NCBI GenBank assembly: GCA_038502055.1
Contig: JAXRKN010000044.1
Coordinates: 8,812,501 to 8,876,500 of the forward strand
Origin: Tanytarsus gracilentus
Lineage: Eukaryota; Arthropoda; Insecta; Diptera; Chironomidae
Direction of reading: 5' to 3'
Length of the DNA: 64,000 bases
Of the stretch, positions 1 to 11,500 are shown in pieces. A program made the translations under genes and the position numbers. The notes under the pieces were generated by a model. It ran no database searches. It saw only the letters and a list, made by a program, of their open reading frames with translations, and was not told where the DNA came from. The first letter of the stretch is position 1; every line of letters starts with the position of its first letter.

Positions 1-1345
1 GGATTTTAGTTCTAAATTAAAATCTTTTGAATTTTTCAACCCACATATAAAATTTAAATTGTCTGATCAAAAAAAATTAAAAATTAGCATCGAGAACTTT
101 CAAGTTGTTCAAATAATCCACTTTTGACTTTGTTTGAAAATTACGTCACTAAAAAATTTTAATCTTGATTTTTTAACACATTTTTAAGTTGTTTATGACT
201 GAGAATATATAAAAACTTTAAATTTCACCATAAACATGACCAACTAATAATGACGTAATTTCCAAATCGAACCTCTCATCCGTGCACTCTTTCAGTGATC
301 AATTAGAAGAGCTTAAATGTAACAATTTCAAGCAAATTTCTTCTTTGTTACGCTACGGGAAGTAAAACAAAAAATATATGCTATGGAATTTGATGAATAA
401 TCGCAGCTTCGGCTGTGTGTGATGACGACACATGTCAAGTGTATAAACACAAAAAATTTTCTCTCTCTCACTCTCGCCTAGACATATTGTGCGAAAATGA
501 AAATCATAAGAATGGACTTAATGAAAATCAATGAGAGCTTTCTATGCAAAGTGTGCGAGCGAGATTTATTTGAGCAAATATGAGTGCTGCACTCATGTAC
601 ACAGAAGTTAATTGAATTACACCCCATTTTCGATACGTCATCGTTCTCATATAATTATATCATGTTGGAAGTTGTGAATGTGTATGAGTAATAGTTCCAT
701 GCTATATATATTAAATATACATGAATGAATGCGAGAATTTCTAAGTTTTCAAGGTAAAGGTGGTAGCAGTGTCGAGTGGAAATTCAATATTAACAATAAA
801 CATGTGATTGATGACACTCTTCAGTGCACTTGGCAGTTGCTAATTAAAAGTATCGCGTAGAAAGTTCTTTAAAAAAATGTAATTTTTTGTGAGTGCCTTG
901 ACGAGTTCAGAATAATTGATTAGAGATTTTTCCGAGTAAATATAAAAGCTGCAACCTTAAGCGGCTGCGAGGTCATATCATAGCTGTGTTATCAATGCAC
1001 TGCTAACTTCATCAATCTCGTCTAAGTTCTAAATATTCACATTGATTTCTCTTTCGCTCTACTTTAACTATGTGGAAAATTTCCATTATCAATTGAACTC
1101 TGTGGCTCGTTTTTTTGCATAATGCCATTTATCAAGAAATACTTTTTTACAGTACAAATGTGATTGATGAGAGCAATATTTGAGGATGATACGTGACTTT
1201 AATTTTTTTTTGCTTTTTTTCTTTTAGGTGTGATTTGATCCAGAAGCTTCAATTTTTCTCTTTATTTCAATTTTTGTTTTCCCCTCCTGAAAAATCTTAA
1301 CAATCAACTCCTAAACAAGTTAAAAGAGGAGAAAATATCTTAAAC
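1..1345. other. Upstream region of Rab5, no gene seen
   Basis: No open reading frame of substance is visible on either strand. A polypyrimidine run followed by an AG at about 1215-1228 (cttttttctttta-g) lies some 120 bp before the Rab5 start codon and looks like a 3' splice site, so a 5' UTR intron with an upstream noncoding first exon is plausible. The core promoter itself could not be placed. Confidence 0.4.
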
Positions 1346-2160
1346 ATGGCTAACAATCAACGTGGTGGTGGAATTCAGCGTCCGAACGGAGCGACACAGA
1401 GTAAAATTTGCCAATTCAAGCTGGTACTCCTTGGCGAGTCGGCTGTAGGTAAATCCTCGTTGGTGCTAAGATTTGTGAAGGGTCAATTTCATGAATATCA
1501 GGAGAGTACTATTGGCGCCGCTTTTCTAACTCAAACCGTGCATATTGACGACACAGCAGTCAAGTTTGAGATATGGGTATGATTGATATAACTTTTATGT
1601 TCATGTAATTATCGTAATTTTGTCATTTTTTTAGGATACTGCCGGCCAGGAAAGATATCATAGTTTAGCACCAATGTATTATCGCGGTGCACAAGCTGCT
1701 ATCGTTGTGTACGATATTCAAAATCAAGACAGTTTCGTTCGCGCTCAGACGTGGGTGAAGGAACTTCAACGACAAGTGAGAAGTCATTTTATCTTCTTTG
1801 TGTTTATAACAACCTCATTTTTTTTCTTGCAGGCATCACCTAATATTGTGATTGCATTGGCTGGAAACAAGGCTGATTTAGCTGCAAGCCGGGCTGTCGA
1901 CTATGAGGAAGCGAAACAATATGCTGACGAGAATGGCTTACTTTTCATGGAAACATCGGCAAAGACAGCAGTCAATGTGAACGAGATATTCTTAGCAATA
2001 GGTGATTTTATTGTGAATACTTTAATTAATTTATCTTATTAACGCGAATATATTTTTAGCGAAAAAACTTCCCAAAAACGAAGGAACTGGGCAGCAGCAA
2101 AACATTCGTCCGAGCGAGCGTGAAACGAGTCGATCATCAGGGAGCTGTTGCAATAAGTGA
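1346..2160 (+). CDS. Rab5: Rab5 small GTPase (early endosome)
   Basis: Rab5 controls early-endosome fusion and endocytic traffic on the cytosolic face of membranes. Four exons are joined in phase: 1346-1576, 1635-1775, 1833-2001 and 2060-2160, giving 213 aa, the usual Rab5 length. The P-loop GESAVGKS is at residues 30-37, the switch II motif DTAGQE at 78-83, the guanine-specificity motif NKAD at 136-139, and ETSAK follows. The protein ends CCNK, a double-cysteine geranylgeranylation signal. The effector stretch just before exon 1 ends, with TIGAAF, is Rab5-specific. The last exon starts at 2060 because only this AG keeps the frame into the hypervariable tail. All introns are under 65 bp. Nothing appears broken; this is an intact orthologue. 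Confidence 0.97.
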
Positions 2161-3942
2161 TGTTCTGGCGCTGAAGGTAACCGTAATGATCCACTAACAA
2201 ATTCGCATTATACTCAGACATTTCTCATTTTAGATCAGTGGCTGTCAGAAAAACAATTCTATTGTCTTTTTTATTACTTCATAGAACAAAAAGAAATTTA
2301 AAGAGGAAAAAAAGTTGTTCCAGGAAGGAAGTTTAGTTATGTAGATTTTTTTCTTGGGATATGTCGCATGATTATAAATAATATTATTATTACTACTAAA
2401 AAAGTGGATAAAAATTATTTCTTTGGAAAAAAATATCACACAGCTTTTATATTAAACAAGATGATGATGATGAGGAAAAAAGTATAAAGTTTATTATTCT
2501 TATTATTATATGAATGAGCGATAAAAAAAAGAGTAAAGAATTTGCATATAAAAAAATGATACATTAATTATGATTATTCTCTTATTAAGTGGAAAAAATC
2601 TGTCTTAAATGGAAAATCTTCTCCCTTTTGTCTATGTACACATTTCATGTCATTCTATGATTTTCAATATATTTACCCTAGCTGCTCATGGCCCTTAAAT
2701 AATTTGTCTTTGACTGATTTCACAATTTTTCATGTGAGAATTTATTTTCGACCATGTTTAGTTAGAGTCAGACTCATATCCTTAAAAAATATTTAAAAAT
2801 GGGATAAAAATTATAATAATTTCTTGCTAAACATTTTCAAATCACCTTTTAAAGTTTAATAAAAGAGAAAATTCATAAATTGGATATTGGCTTTAAAATG
2901 CATTTAAAAAGAATATTTTTGTTACGCTTAAGAGCGCTTTAAATGGAAATGAATTTTCAGTTGTTAATTAAGTTCACTGAACTTTGCCACTAATTTACGT
3001 AATAAATTTTTTATTCGCCTTCCTGTCATTTCTCTAATAAACTTTGAGGGAATTTTTGCGGATTCTACTTCTCCCTCACCATAGCAACTCACAATGATAA
3101 AAAAAATATGAAGATTTTCAATGGAATAAATTAAAGCAAAGTTTGTCTCTGTAAACTTAATTGACATTCCAAACAGAATAAAAAATTTGATTAAAAAAAT
3201 AAATAAAAATGTTTTTTCTGGCGCGCGCGGTGATTTCTTTAGGACTTTTTTTTGTTCAATTTCTATCCTTTTTAAGAGTTAATGAAAATTTCTGAAATGA
3301 AATAAAAATGTAAAAATTTATTTTTTCAAAAAACTTTTTTGTAAAATTTAATTAATTTCTTGAATATTATTCACAAGGATAAAACTAAATGTATTTATCG
3401 AACTATGATGAAAATCTAAAGTCGTTATTATGGTGAATTCAGCTAGAAAATTAAATAAAGATTTGAACTAAAAATAGGAAGAATTTTCTCTCATTCTTTT
3501 CAGGAAAAATTTTCTCGCTAATTGAGAAAATCTCTCACACTCGCTTTTCATTGGCTGCATATTTCAGTGATGGCGGTGCAGCATAAGCCGAAACATCCGA
3601 GCTCCTCCCACAAATGTGAGAGAAATTGAATATTTGACGCATAGAATTTAGAGAAGTCAGTCGAGATTTGGAAATCAAGTGTTTCACACTTAAAACATTT
3701 TAGCTCGCTCTAAAGGAATTTAACGTGATTTATTTATTTTTAAGAAAAAAAATATTTCAACTTTGAGGAATTAAAAATTTAAAAATTAAAAATTTGAAAA
3801 TTAAAAATTTAACAATTATTGGAAATTATTTGGAAAATAAATATAGTGAAAAAGAGGAGTGAATTAAAAAAAAATTGTTGTTCATAAATTTGAAAGGATT
3901 AAAATTAAAATAATTAAAAAATTCAGAAAAAAAATATTTAAA
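2161..3942. other. Rab5 3' UTR and Hand upstream region
   Basis: This AT-rich stretch has no supportable gene. It should contain the Rab5 3' UTR (AATAAA-like strings occur, for example near 2860) and the Hand promoter and 5' UTR. A Tinman-type TCAAGTG site is present at 3675-3681 about 260 bp before the Hand start codon. A short alternating CGCGCG run occurs near 3222-3230. Confidence 0.5.
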
Positions 3943-4860
3943 ATGTCAAGTTTTGATTCGGACAATGATTTTATGCATGAAGAATATTACGAAACTAATG
4001 GAAATTATTACACAAACGGAATTTATCAAGGTAAGTTTAATAATAATCCAGTCTTCTTCAAAATAAAATTTAAAAAATTTAAGGAATAAATTTTTCCTGG
4101 ATTTCTCTAAAGTTTAAAAAATAAAATATTCAACTGAAAATTACTAAAATATATTTTAAAAATTCTTCGAAACTGTCTCTTCAAATTAATTTAGTTTAGA
4201 AACTTCTTGATTCAAAATTTTCTACAATCGTGTGCATGTTTGAATTAATTTTAAAGTTTTTGAAGTTTTAAAATTTTTACTTTAAAATGTAACACTAAAA
4301 AAATAAAATAATTTAATTTTTATATTTCCTTTCACAATGAATTTTGCCGTTTAAATTACAAAATAATTTCTTTTTGGAAAATTTCACGCTATTTTCAAAA
4401 ATTTCTCCACTCAATTTTACAAAAATGTTCAATGTTAAAATTTCTCCATGCACACTGGTTCAGGTATACGTACTTTTTTACCAGCAAAAAAAAATTCAAA
4501 GATATCTTTGGTTCAATTTCAAAGAGAAAATTTAATCATTTTACCCCATTTTATATGCAAAAACGAAGTTTGGGCAATGTTAAAGTCTTTTCGGGCAAGG
4601 TGGAAAGAGGTGGCACTAATGTGTTTTTGTGTTTTTTTGTGTTAGATTGTTTTGGGGTGGGTTTTTGTCAATTTTGTGAGGTCCGTTTGGGATTTTGCTT
4701 TCTTTAAGGCAGTTCCAAAGTTAAAAAAAAATTAAATTAAAATAGATAAAAAACTTCAAAGCTCTTCTCGCATTTTCTTATTTATTTTAAAATTAAGATG
4801 TTTGAATCAAAGTTAAAAGGGGAAAGTAAAAAGGTTTTGAATATATAGAGATTTAAAAAG

Positions 4861-4910
<50 letters not shown>

Positions 4911-7900
4911 TAAAACTAACCAGTGGCCATGAAAAAAAAGAAAATCTAATTAAAACGGAAATGAAAAGAAGAAATTTTATGAAGAGTGAAAAATTTTTAA
5001 TTCACTTGTACATCCACTGTGTATCTAAATTTTCCTCGATTCTGTTTACATTTCAGCCTCAAAAAAAGAGAAAATAGAATTTTAATGATCTTTAAAAGTT
5101 TAGGAGAAAAATGTAAACATAAACAAAGTCCAGGAAAAAGTATCTAAAAGAGAAAAATTGCCGAAAATTGTGCTCCATGATCATGTTTTATGTTCTTCTC
5201 CTATTACTTTCCCGTGCGTGTGTGTGGCTATACACTAAACATACCAAACAGTCTATCAATATCGTTTCAATGCATAAACAAATCATCAATTTCCAAGTGA
5301 ACACGTGTCAAATTTATTTTTTTTTGCCTTTGGATATTTTTTTGATCATTCACTTTCTCGTGGACATGTAAACATAAAAAAAATGTTTGCATGTCAATCG
5401 CTGCACTAAATGATCCTTAACAAGACATAAACAAATTGTAGCTGATGACATGTATCTTTTTTTTCATGTGGCTTATGCAGGAAATCAGGAGGATTACGAG
5501 TATATGAGAAAGTTTTCATCGACCGACGAATCTATTAATCAATCATCGCCAACGTCGTCCTATCACTATCCTGTTTACTCGCAGCTCGACAAAAGCGGTA
5601 AGCAAAAATATTTTTAAAATAAAATTAGAAAAGATTAAAATTTTTAAATGCAGATTATGTGATGGACGAATATTACAACCGTGCAAATATCACCTCAACT
5701 AATGTAAATTATAACAACAATTTAATAACTGATAAAGGGAATCTTGTGACATCAAACGAACTCACACCCGTGCCGGTCGTTCGAGTAGTGCGCAAAAGAA
5801 ATACAGCAAATAAGAAAGAAAGACGAAGGACGATGAGCATAAACTCTGCATACACGAGCCTTCGTGATCATATTCCAAACGTTCCTTCCGACACAAAATT
5901 ATCGAAGGTAATTTAACTTTTTTTTTATTTATCTCAACTTAATTTAATTAAATTTCACTTAATCAGATTAAAACCCTTCGATTAGCGACATCATACATCA
6001 GCTACTTAATTAATGTCCTCGAGGGTGAGGAGGCGATAAATATTGGCAATTTTAAGAGGTACTTGACACTCAACACACCACCACTCATAATGACATAATT
6101 AACTAATGAGATCGCTCTTTTTTGCAGTGGATTTCGAGCTGATATGGTGCCGTCGAGTCGGAAGATAAATGCTGAGCGTCGTGCTCTAATGAAAAAGGAA
6201 ATTCAAGTGAGTTTTTATTATCATTTTAGATGATGGGAAAATAATATTTAAAATAGGGGTGGAAACTTGTTAACTTGAAAATTTTAGATTTTTTAAACAT
6301 ATTTTCCCTCACTCGATTTCATCTCGTTAAAAGTTACATCAAATTTCATTGCAGTTGAGCAGAGTGAAAATATTTTATTTGCTCTCATCTCAATTTTCTG
6401 GTGCGCACATCTGGTTTTTGTGGCTTGAACAGAGCATCACACAAAAATTCCATCCCTTCTTCTTTGTTTCAAACAAAAAAAAAATAAAAAGTTATTTTCT
6501 GTTTAACCTCTCATTGCAATGCATTGTTATATTTTTAAGGGGAGAAATGATATTTTGCATTATATTCAACACTTGTCACCGTGCGTAACATTTAAACCCT
6601 CATAATTATTGCGTTGAATGACTTTATTTAGTCTAATGTGTTTATAAACCGAAAATTGTGGGAAAAATTATCGAAATGCATTACGCAAATTGAATTTTCT
6701 TCTCGCGCTATTAAAATGCTCAATTAACTTTTCACTTTTAGAGAAAAAAGTATTTTTGGTGTATAATAAAATAAAAATAGAAATATAATCGGTGAATATT
6801 TTTCATGTGCGCTCGCATAGATGTGTCATGATCGCTAAAAGGGGCGTAAATGCTAATCAATTTAACTAACTCGCACTGTAAATTGATGCCAATGATCGGC
6901 GTTGAACTGTAACGTAAAGAAAAATTTAGGAAAAATATTTTTAAACAAAAAAAGTTAATTCAAGGCCGAAAATACACCGACCGACCGTAGACAAGGAGAG
7001 ATCATTGAGAGTGGAAAGAAAAATATCTTTTCGGTTAGTGAAATTTGAGATTCCACATAGATCTATGTCTCTCTCACATTCGAGGATGGATCATGTGAAA
7101 TATACTTTGTGAAGAGTGTAGGGAATTCCTTTAAGTAAATAAAATCCACTTGAGAACTCAACTCTCTGTGTAGTCAAAGTTTGTCGTAATTTGTTAACTT
7201 TTATGAGTTCTTAAAAAGGGGTTGACACGATAAAGAATTATTTTAATTTTTAACAGAAATAAATATTATATATAGTTAAATATTTTTTTGACAATCCAAT
7301 AAAATTGAATTCATTTCTTAACGAACATTTGAAAAGTCCAGGAAAATTTGAATGAAAATTATCTGTTAAATATTAAATAAAATTTTCATCGTCTCCGCCT
7401 TTATCATAAAAATTCCTTCCTTCGCTCATCATCTGCGCGGAGCCTATAATTTTTTTTAAAAAAGAAATCCTCTCATTTGTTTAGGAAAGAAAAATTTAAA
7501 AATAGACAAGAGTTCTCTTCATTTATGCACAAGACATTAAAAAGGAGCAAAAAACCACTTGAGCCACTCAAAATGTAAAATGCATCCCGAATAATTTTTC
7601 ACATGATGTTAAAGAGTTTAAAAATATAAATTTTTCTCTTTCTCATACCGAGCGGCAATTTAAAGACTTTTTTTTCGAGGTCGCGACTTTTTATCTCTCT
7701 TATAATTTACTTAATGTATATAAACTCATACAAGTCTAATTAATGTCGCGACCAAAAAGCATCATAATGCATTAGAAAAACTGTTTAATGGAAAAATTAA
7801 TGCTTCAAGTGCTCCACAAGCCAGACGCAAAATGATTCAATGCATATCATAAAAAATTAACTACTTGATCCACTTAAGAATGATTTTTCATATTCATATT

Positions 7901-8236
7901 GAAATGCGGATGAGAAGGAAGGGAGTGAGAAACATCAAGTGTATCGGAAGTTTTGATAAGAAATTAAATATTGATAGATATCAAATTAACTGCCAGTTTC
8001 CATTAGAATTTTAACTCTTCTCCCGGAAATTTTTCATCAAATTTCAACGCCCAGATTTTACTTTTTCTTCTGAGAGAGTTTAATGATCTTTTTTTCTATT
8101 AAAATTTTTAAATTTAATTTTTTAGAATCAAATTGAACAGCAGCAAAAGCAGCATCACCAAGGAGAAGACAAAAAGAGAACTGGATGGCCACAATCGGTT
8201 TGGGGAAATGTTACCATGGGCCGAAAAATGAAGTGA
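3943..8236 (+). CDS. Hand: Hand, bHLH transcription factor of heart and visceral muscle
   Basis: Hand is a class B bHLH DNA-binding protein acting with E-proteins (Daughterless) in heart, lymph gland and visceral mesoderm. Six exons: 3943-4030, 5481-5597, 5654-5907, 5967-6058, 6128-6206 and 8126-8236, all phase-consistent, giving 246 aa. The basic helix-loop-helix spans about residues 117-173: RNTANKKERRRT basic region, loop IPNVPSDTKLSK, helix 2 IKTLRLATSYISYL, which is the Hand signature. A C-terminal RTGWPQSVWG block is also typical. The N-terminus is rich in Tyr, Asn and Ser. The start was chosen at 3943 because it is the first ATG after stops and exon 1 splices in frame into the acidic Tyr-rich exon 2. 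Intron 1 (1.45 kb) and intron 5 (1.9 kb) are long for this genome; intron 5 holds a candidate enhancer. Confidence 0.95.
4868..4906 (+). repeat. Poly(A) tract in Hand intron 1
   Basis: An uninterrupted run of about 39 adenines followed by a short TA run. It could be a retroposed tail or simple slippage; no flanking retroposon body is recognisable. The 4.0-5.4 kb intron otherwise shows no coding sequence. Confidence 0.85.
7147..7960 (+). promoter_or_regulatory. Candidate cardiac enhancer in Hand intron 5
   Basis: Within the last Hand intron (6207-8125) I count five matches to the Tinman/Nkx2-5 site TYAAGTG on either strand: CACTTGA at 7147-7153 and 7556-7562, TCAAGTG at 7805-7811 and 7935-7941, and CACTTAA at 7871-7877. 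A GATA site, TGATAAG, lies at 7954-7960. In Drosophila the Hand heart and hematopoietic enhancer is intronic and is driven directly by Tinman and GATA factors. The clustering is seen; the function is inferred. Confidence 0.45.
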
Positions 8237-8393
8237 TTCAATGAAAACTATAATGATGATGATTTAAGACTTTTTTTTGCTTAGATAAAAAAATTTGTAA
8301 TTTGTTTTAAATTTATTGCTCTCGATGAAGCCATAAAATTATTGCTATTAGAAGATAAATGTCTAGCCTGATTTATTGATGATTTTTAAGGTT

Positions 8394-8399
8394 AATAAA
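8394..8399 (+). terminator. Hand polyadenylation signal
   Basis: AATAAA lies 158 bp after the Hand stop codon and before the convergent dynein gene, so it is the likely cleavage signal for Hand. Confidence 0.6.
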
Positions 8400-8486
8400 A
8401 GAAATTATTTTTAGCTTTTCAAGTGCTATTTTTTAAATTTTTAAATTTTCAGATGACATTAGACTCAGATTAGACGCAACGAAAAT

Positions 8487-8492
8487 TTTATT
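8487..8492 (-). terminator. Dynein heavy chain polyadenylation signal
   Basis: TTTATT on the + strand reads AATAAA on the - strand, 27 bp beyond the dynein stop codon. Hand and the dynein gene are convergent with only 282 bp between stop codons, so the two 3' ends lie close together. Confidence 0.6.
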
Positions 8493-8518
8493 CAATAACT
8501 TGCCAAAAAAATCATAAA

Positions 8519-11500
8519 TTATTTAATGTCGCAGAGCATTGCAACGCCGCGAAGAATCCAATGATCGGGATTGTGAGTTGTGGGCAAATTGAGGGCGACA
8601 ATAAAGTTCAAGTCAGTTCGATTGGCTTTCTTGTAAACCGGACATTCATAGAAAGTTGTGCCTTTCGCTTCAAAGACATTGTTGGCATAAATTCGAATGA
8701 TTGGCATTGGAGTGTAGAGAATTTTATTTGTTGACTCGACGAGTTTCATTTCACGTCGACTCCATCCAGCTCCATCGAGAAAGAGACCATGAACATAGAC
8801 ACCCGAACGTGGCTGATCTTTACAGCCGTTGAGGAAAAATTTCATCACCTCATTTTGAAGAATGACTTTATCGAGTGCCCATCCTTCATTAGCTCGCGCT
8901 GTCTCTTGCCGCATGGCTGTTAAAAATCCTTGAGGATTGAAAAATCCCGTCATCCAAAAAGCAGTGGGACGTCCCTTAAAGCACCAACTCGTAAATTGAA
9001 TATTTCTCTCTATCAATTCACTAAACCAGAAGCCTAAAGTTGACGCTAACCAGCTGCCACGTTTCCACACTTTCGGCACACGCGCATCATAAATGTTATC
9101 GAACGCATCTCGCAAATTTTCACTCATGATAATTGTTCCCTCAATAGCGAGCAGCAAGTCGTTGAGTGTCGCCTTCACAAGTAAAATAATTATTTGAATT
9201 CTATCGATTTCTTGACGAAGGAAAATATTCATTGGTGTAATGTTTTTAGTTAGCTGCTGTTTAACCTCAAACTCATCGTATGGTGGAGGAAGTCGCTCGA
9301 GCATGTCACTCACTAGCCGCGTTACAGTCGCTTCTCTCGTCTCGCCACCCGACGCTGCCGACTCTTTGGGCTGAACGGAAATAATTGTGTCGAGAATTTC
9401 GAGTGTCCTGTTTGTTTGATAAGTAATATCGGCATTCGAATGAAGACCATAAACCATCGGTGGATCTGTCACTGACATTGTGTCAAAATAGTCCATGTAG
9501 TCTTCAATTTGACGTTTCACCACAATTCGATAGCCATCGTAAAACTCAAAAACGTCTTCAAACATTTCGGGATTGAAGTAAGTCTAAATTTATGAAAATA
9601 CGTTAAATTTAAAAATTTAAAAATATAAAAAAATTTTACTCACTCTAGCAAGACAATTGAGTAATCTCTTGTCATAATCGTCCGTAACTCGACCGCCATA
9701 CTGAACCTCTCCAATCATATAATTCACCGTTTTCCAACTTATATTAACGTCAACGTCGTCGAGATGCTTTTGCATGAAGAGGCAACTCGCATACCAATCA
9801 GATGAATTGAATTCATAGCTATTTAAAGCGAGAGTTAGTTAAATTTCAAAAAAATTATTTGTTAAACTCACGGAATGTTCCATCCCAATGCGCCAAATTT
9901 TCTTCTCTCCTGCACGATTGTGTGCAAAAATGAAGTTGAGTAAATTAAAGGTAAATAAAGTGGCGAGTCACTGTAGTCAAATAATTCCATGCTCATCGAG
10001 TTGTAGGTTCTTTTTAAGCCCGCTCGAATGCCCGCTGGAGGTTCATTTGTAAATTTAATTGCCATTTGAAGCATTGTAATTGGAAATTGTGGGTGGACTT
10101 CTGTTGTAATCCACAATCGGAATAGTTCATGAAAACCTTCGCCGGCCTTTTCAAGTTCCATAATTTGAAGAGTGACTTCGAGAATGTAGTCAAGACCTAA
10201 ATGACAATTTTGCAGCAACACCCAAGATCCGTCTTCGAGTGATTTTTCCATCAATTTTCTCGCATGAATTTCCTGTCCTTGACCCATTGAAATTGCCGAA
10301 ACTTTAATTTGATTTTTCTTAGCGAGCGCTTCGATCGAGGGCGTCGGATCCGAGCCCATCGAGAGAAAGCAAACGATAGGTGTGAGTGGTCGACTTTCTT
10401 CAAGCATATCTTCATAGTTTAACACCACTGGATCTGCAAATTTTGGACCAAGTGCCGAAGAAATATATTTTCTACTTTGCGAGAGTGTTCGATCGAGACA
10501 AAACGATCGAATGACTAAAAGCTTTCTAAAGACATCGAGGGTATTGTAGCCATCAGGAATTATCTCATCTTCCGGTGCATTTTTCTCATACCAATGCCTC
10601 CATGCACGATCATTAATCTTAATTTGATCTAAAATGCTGTGAAAAGTGCGAAGATTTGAGAGTTGAACGAGATTAAGCCAAGTCAGGTCGGTGATCCATT
10701 TAAAGGGTTTCGGCGGACATGCGTTAATATCGAGAGCTGCACCGCCTTTAATAAAGTTCTGAAACTCATCAAAACTTATCGTGCTTCTCTGCAAATCAAT
10801 ATCGAGAGCCATCAGGAGTACAAACAGAAATTTATGCTCCTCATAAAGTCCACGCGATTTATATTTAAAAATATCATAAGTGAGAAATTCAATGATGGCA
10901 TTGATGCGCTTGTAGGTGATTGGACTTTTGTCGGCGTGATCGAGTGAATGATCGAATCGTTCAAGAAACTGCACGAGTGATGTCTGATACATGTTATTTA
11001 CCAGTGACATTTTCACAATTAAAAAGTACAAGACACTTCCACGCGATGCGACAGGTCGAAATTCTTCACGAGCTTGATTAATGTTTTCCTTTGTCTCTTC
11101 GGCAGACTCGAGTTTCTCTTTAATTTCAATCGCTTTCGCTTTACTCGTGTTGAGCACTTCCATGACACTGAGATCGTCCAATAAACTTCCTTCGGTTGTT
11201 GAGAGTTTAAAAAGTAAATTTGCTTCCAGCTCTTTGCTCAATTTTTTATTTGCTGTCACATCCATATCGAGTTGAACTCTCTCAGCTTCAATTTCATGTC
11301 GTTCTGATAGAATTACACGACCCAAAAGTTGATCTTCAAGGCCGCGAATTGTGACGGTGAAATCAATTACGGAAGTTCGAGCCGAGACCTAAAAAAAGTT
11401 TTGATTAAAATTTAACAAAATTTTTTGAAATAAATTATTTTCAAACCTCAGGACGATAACTTGGATTTGGAAGTTTGGTGGTGATAAACATTCGGAAATT

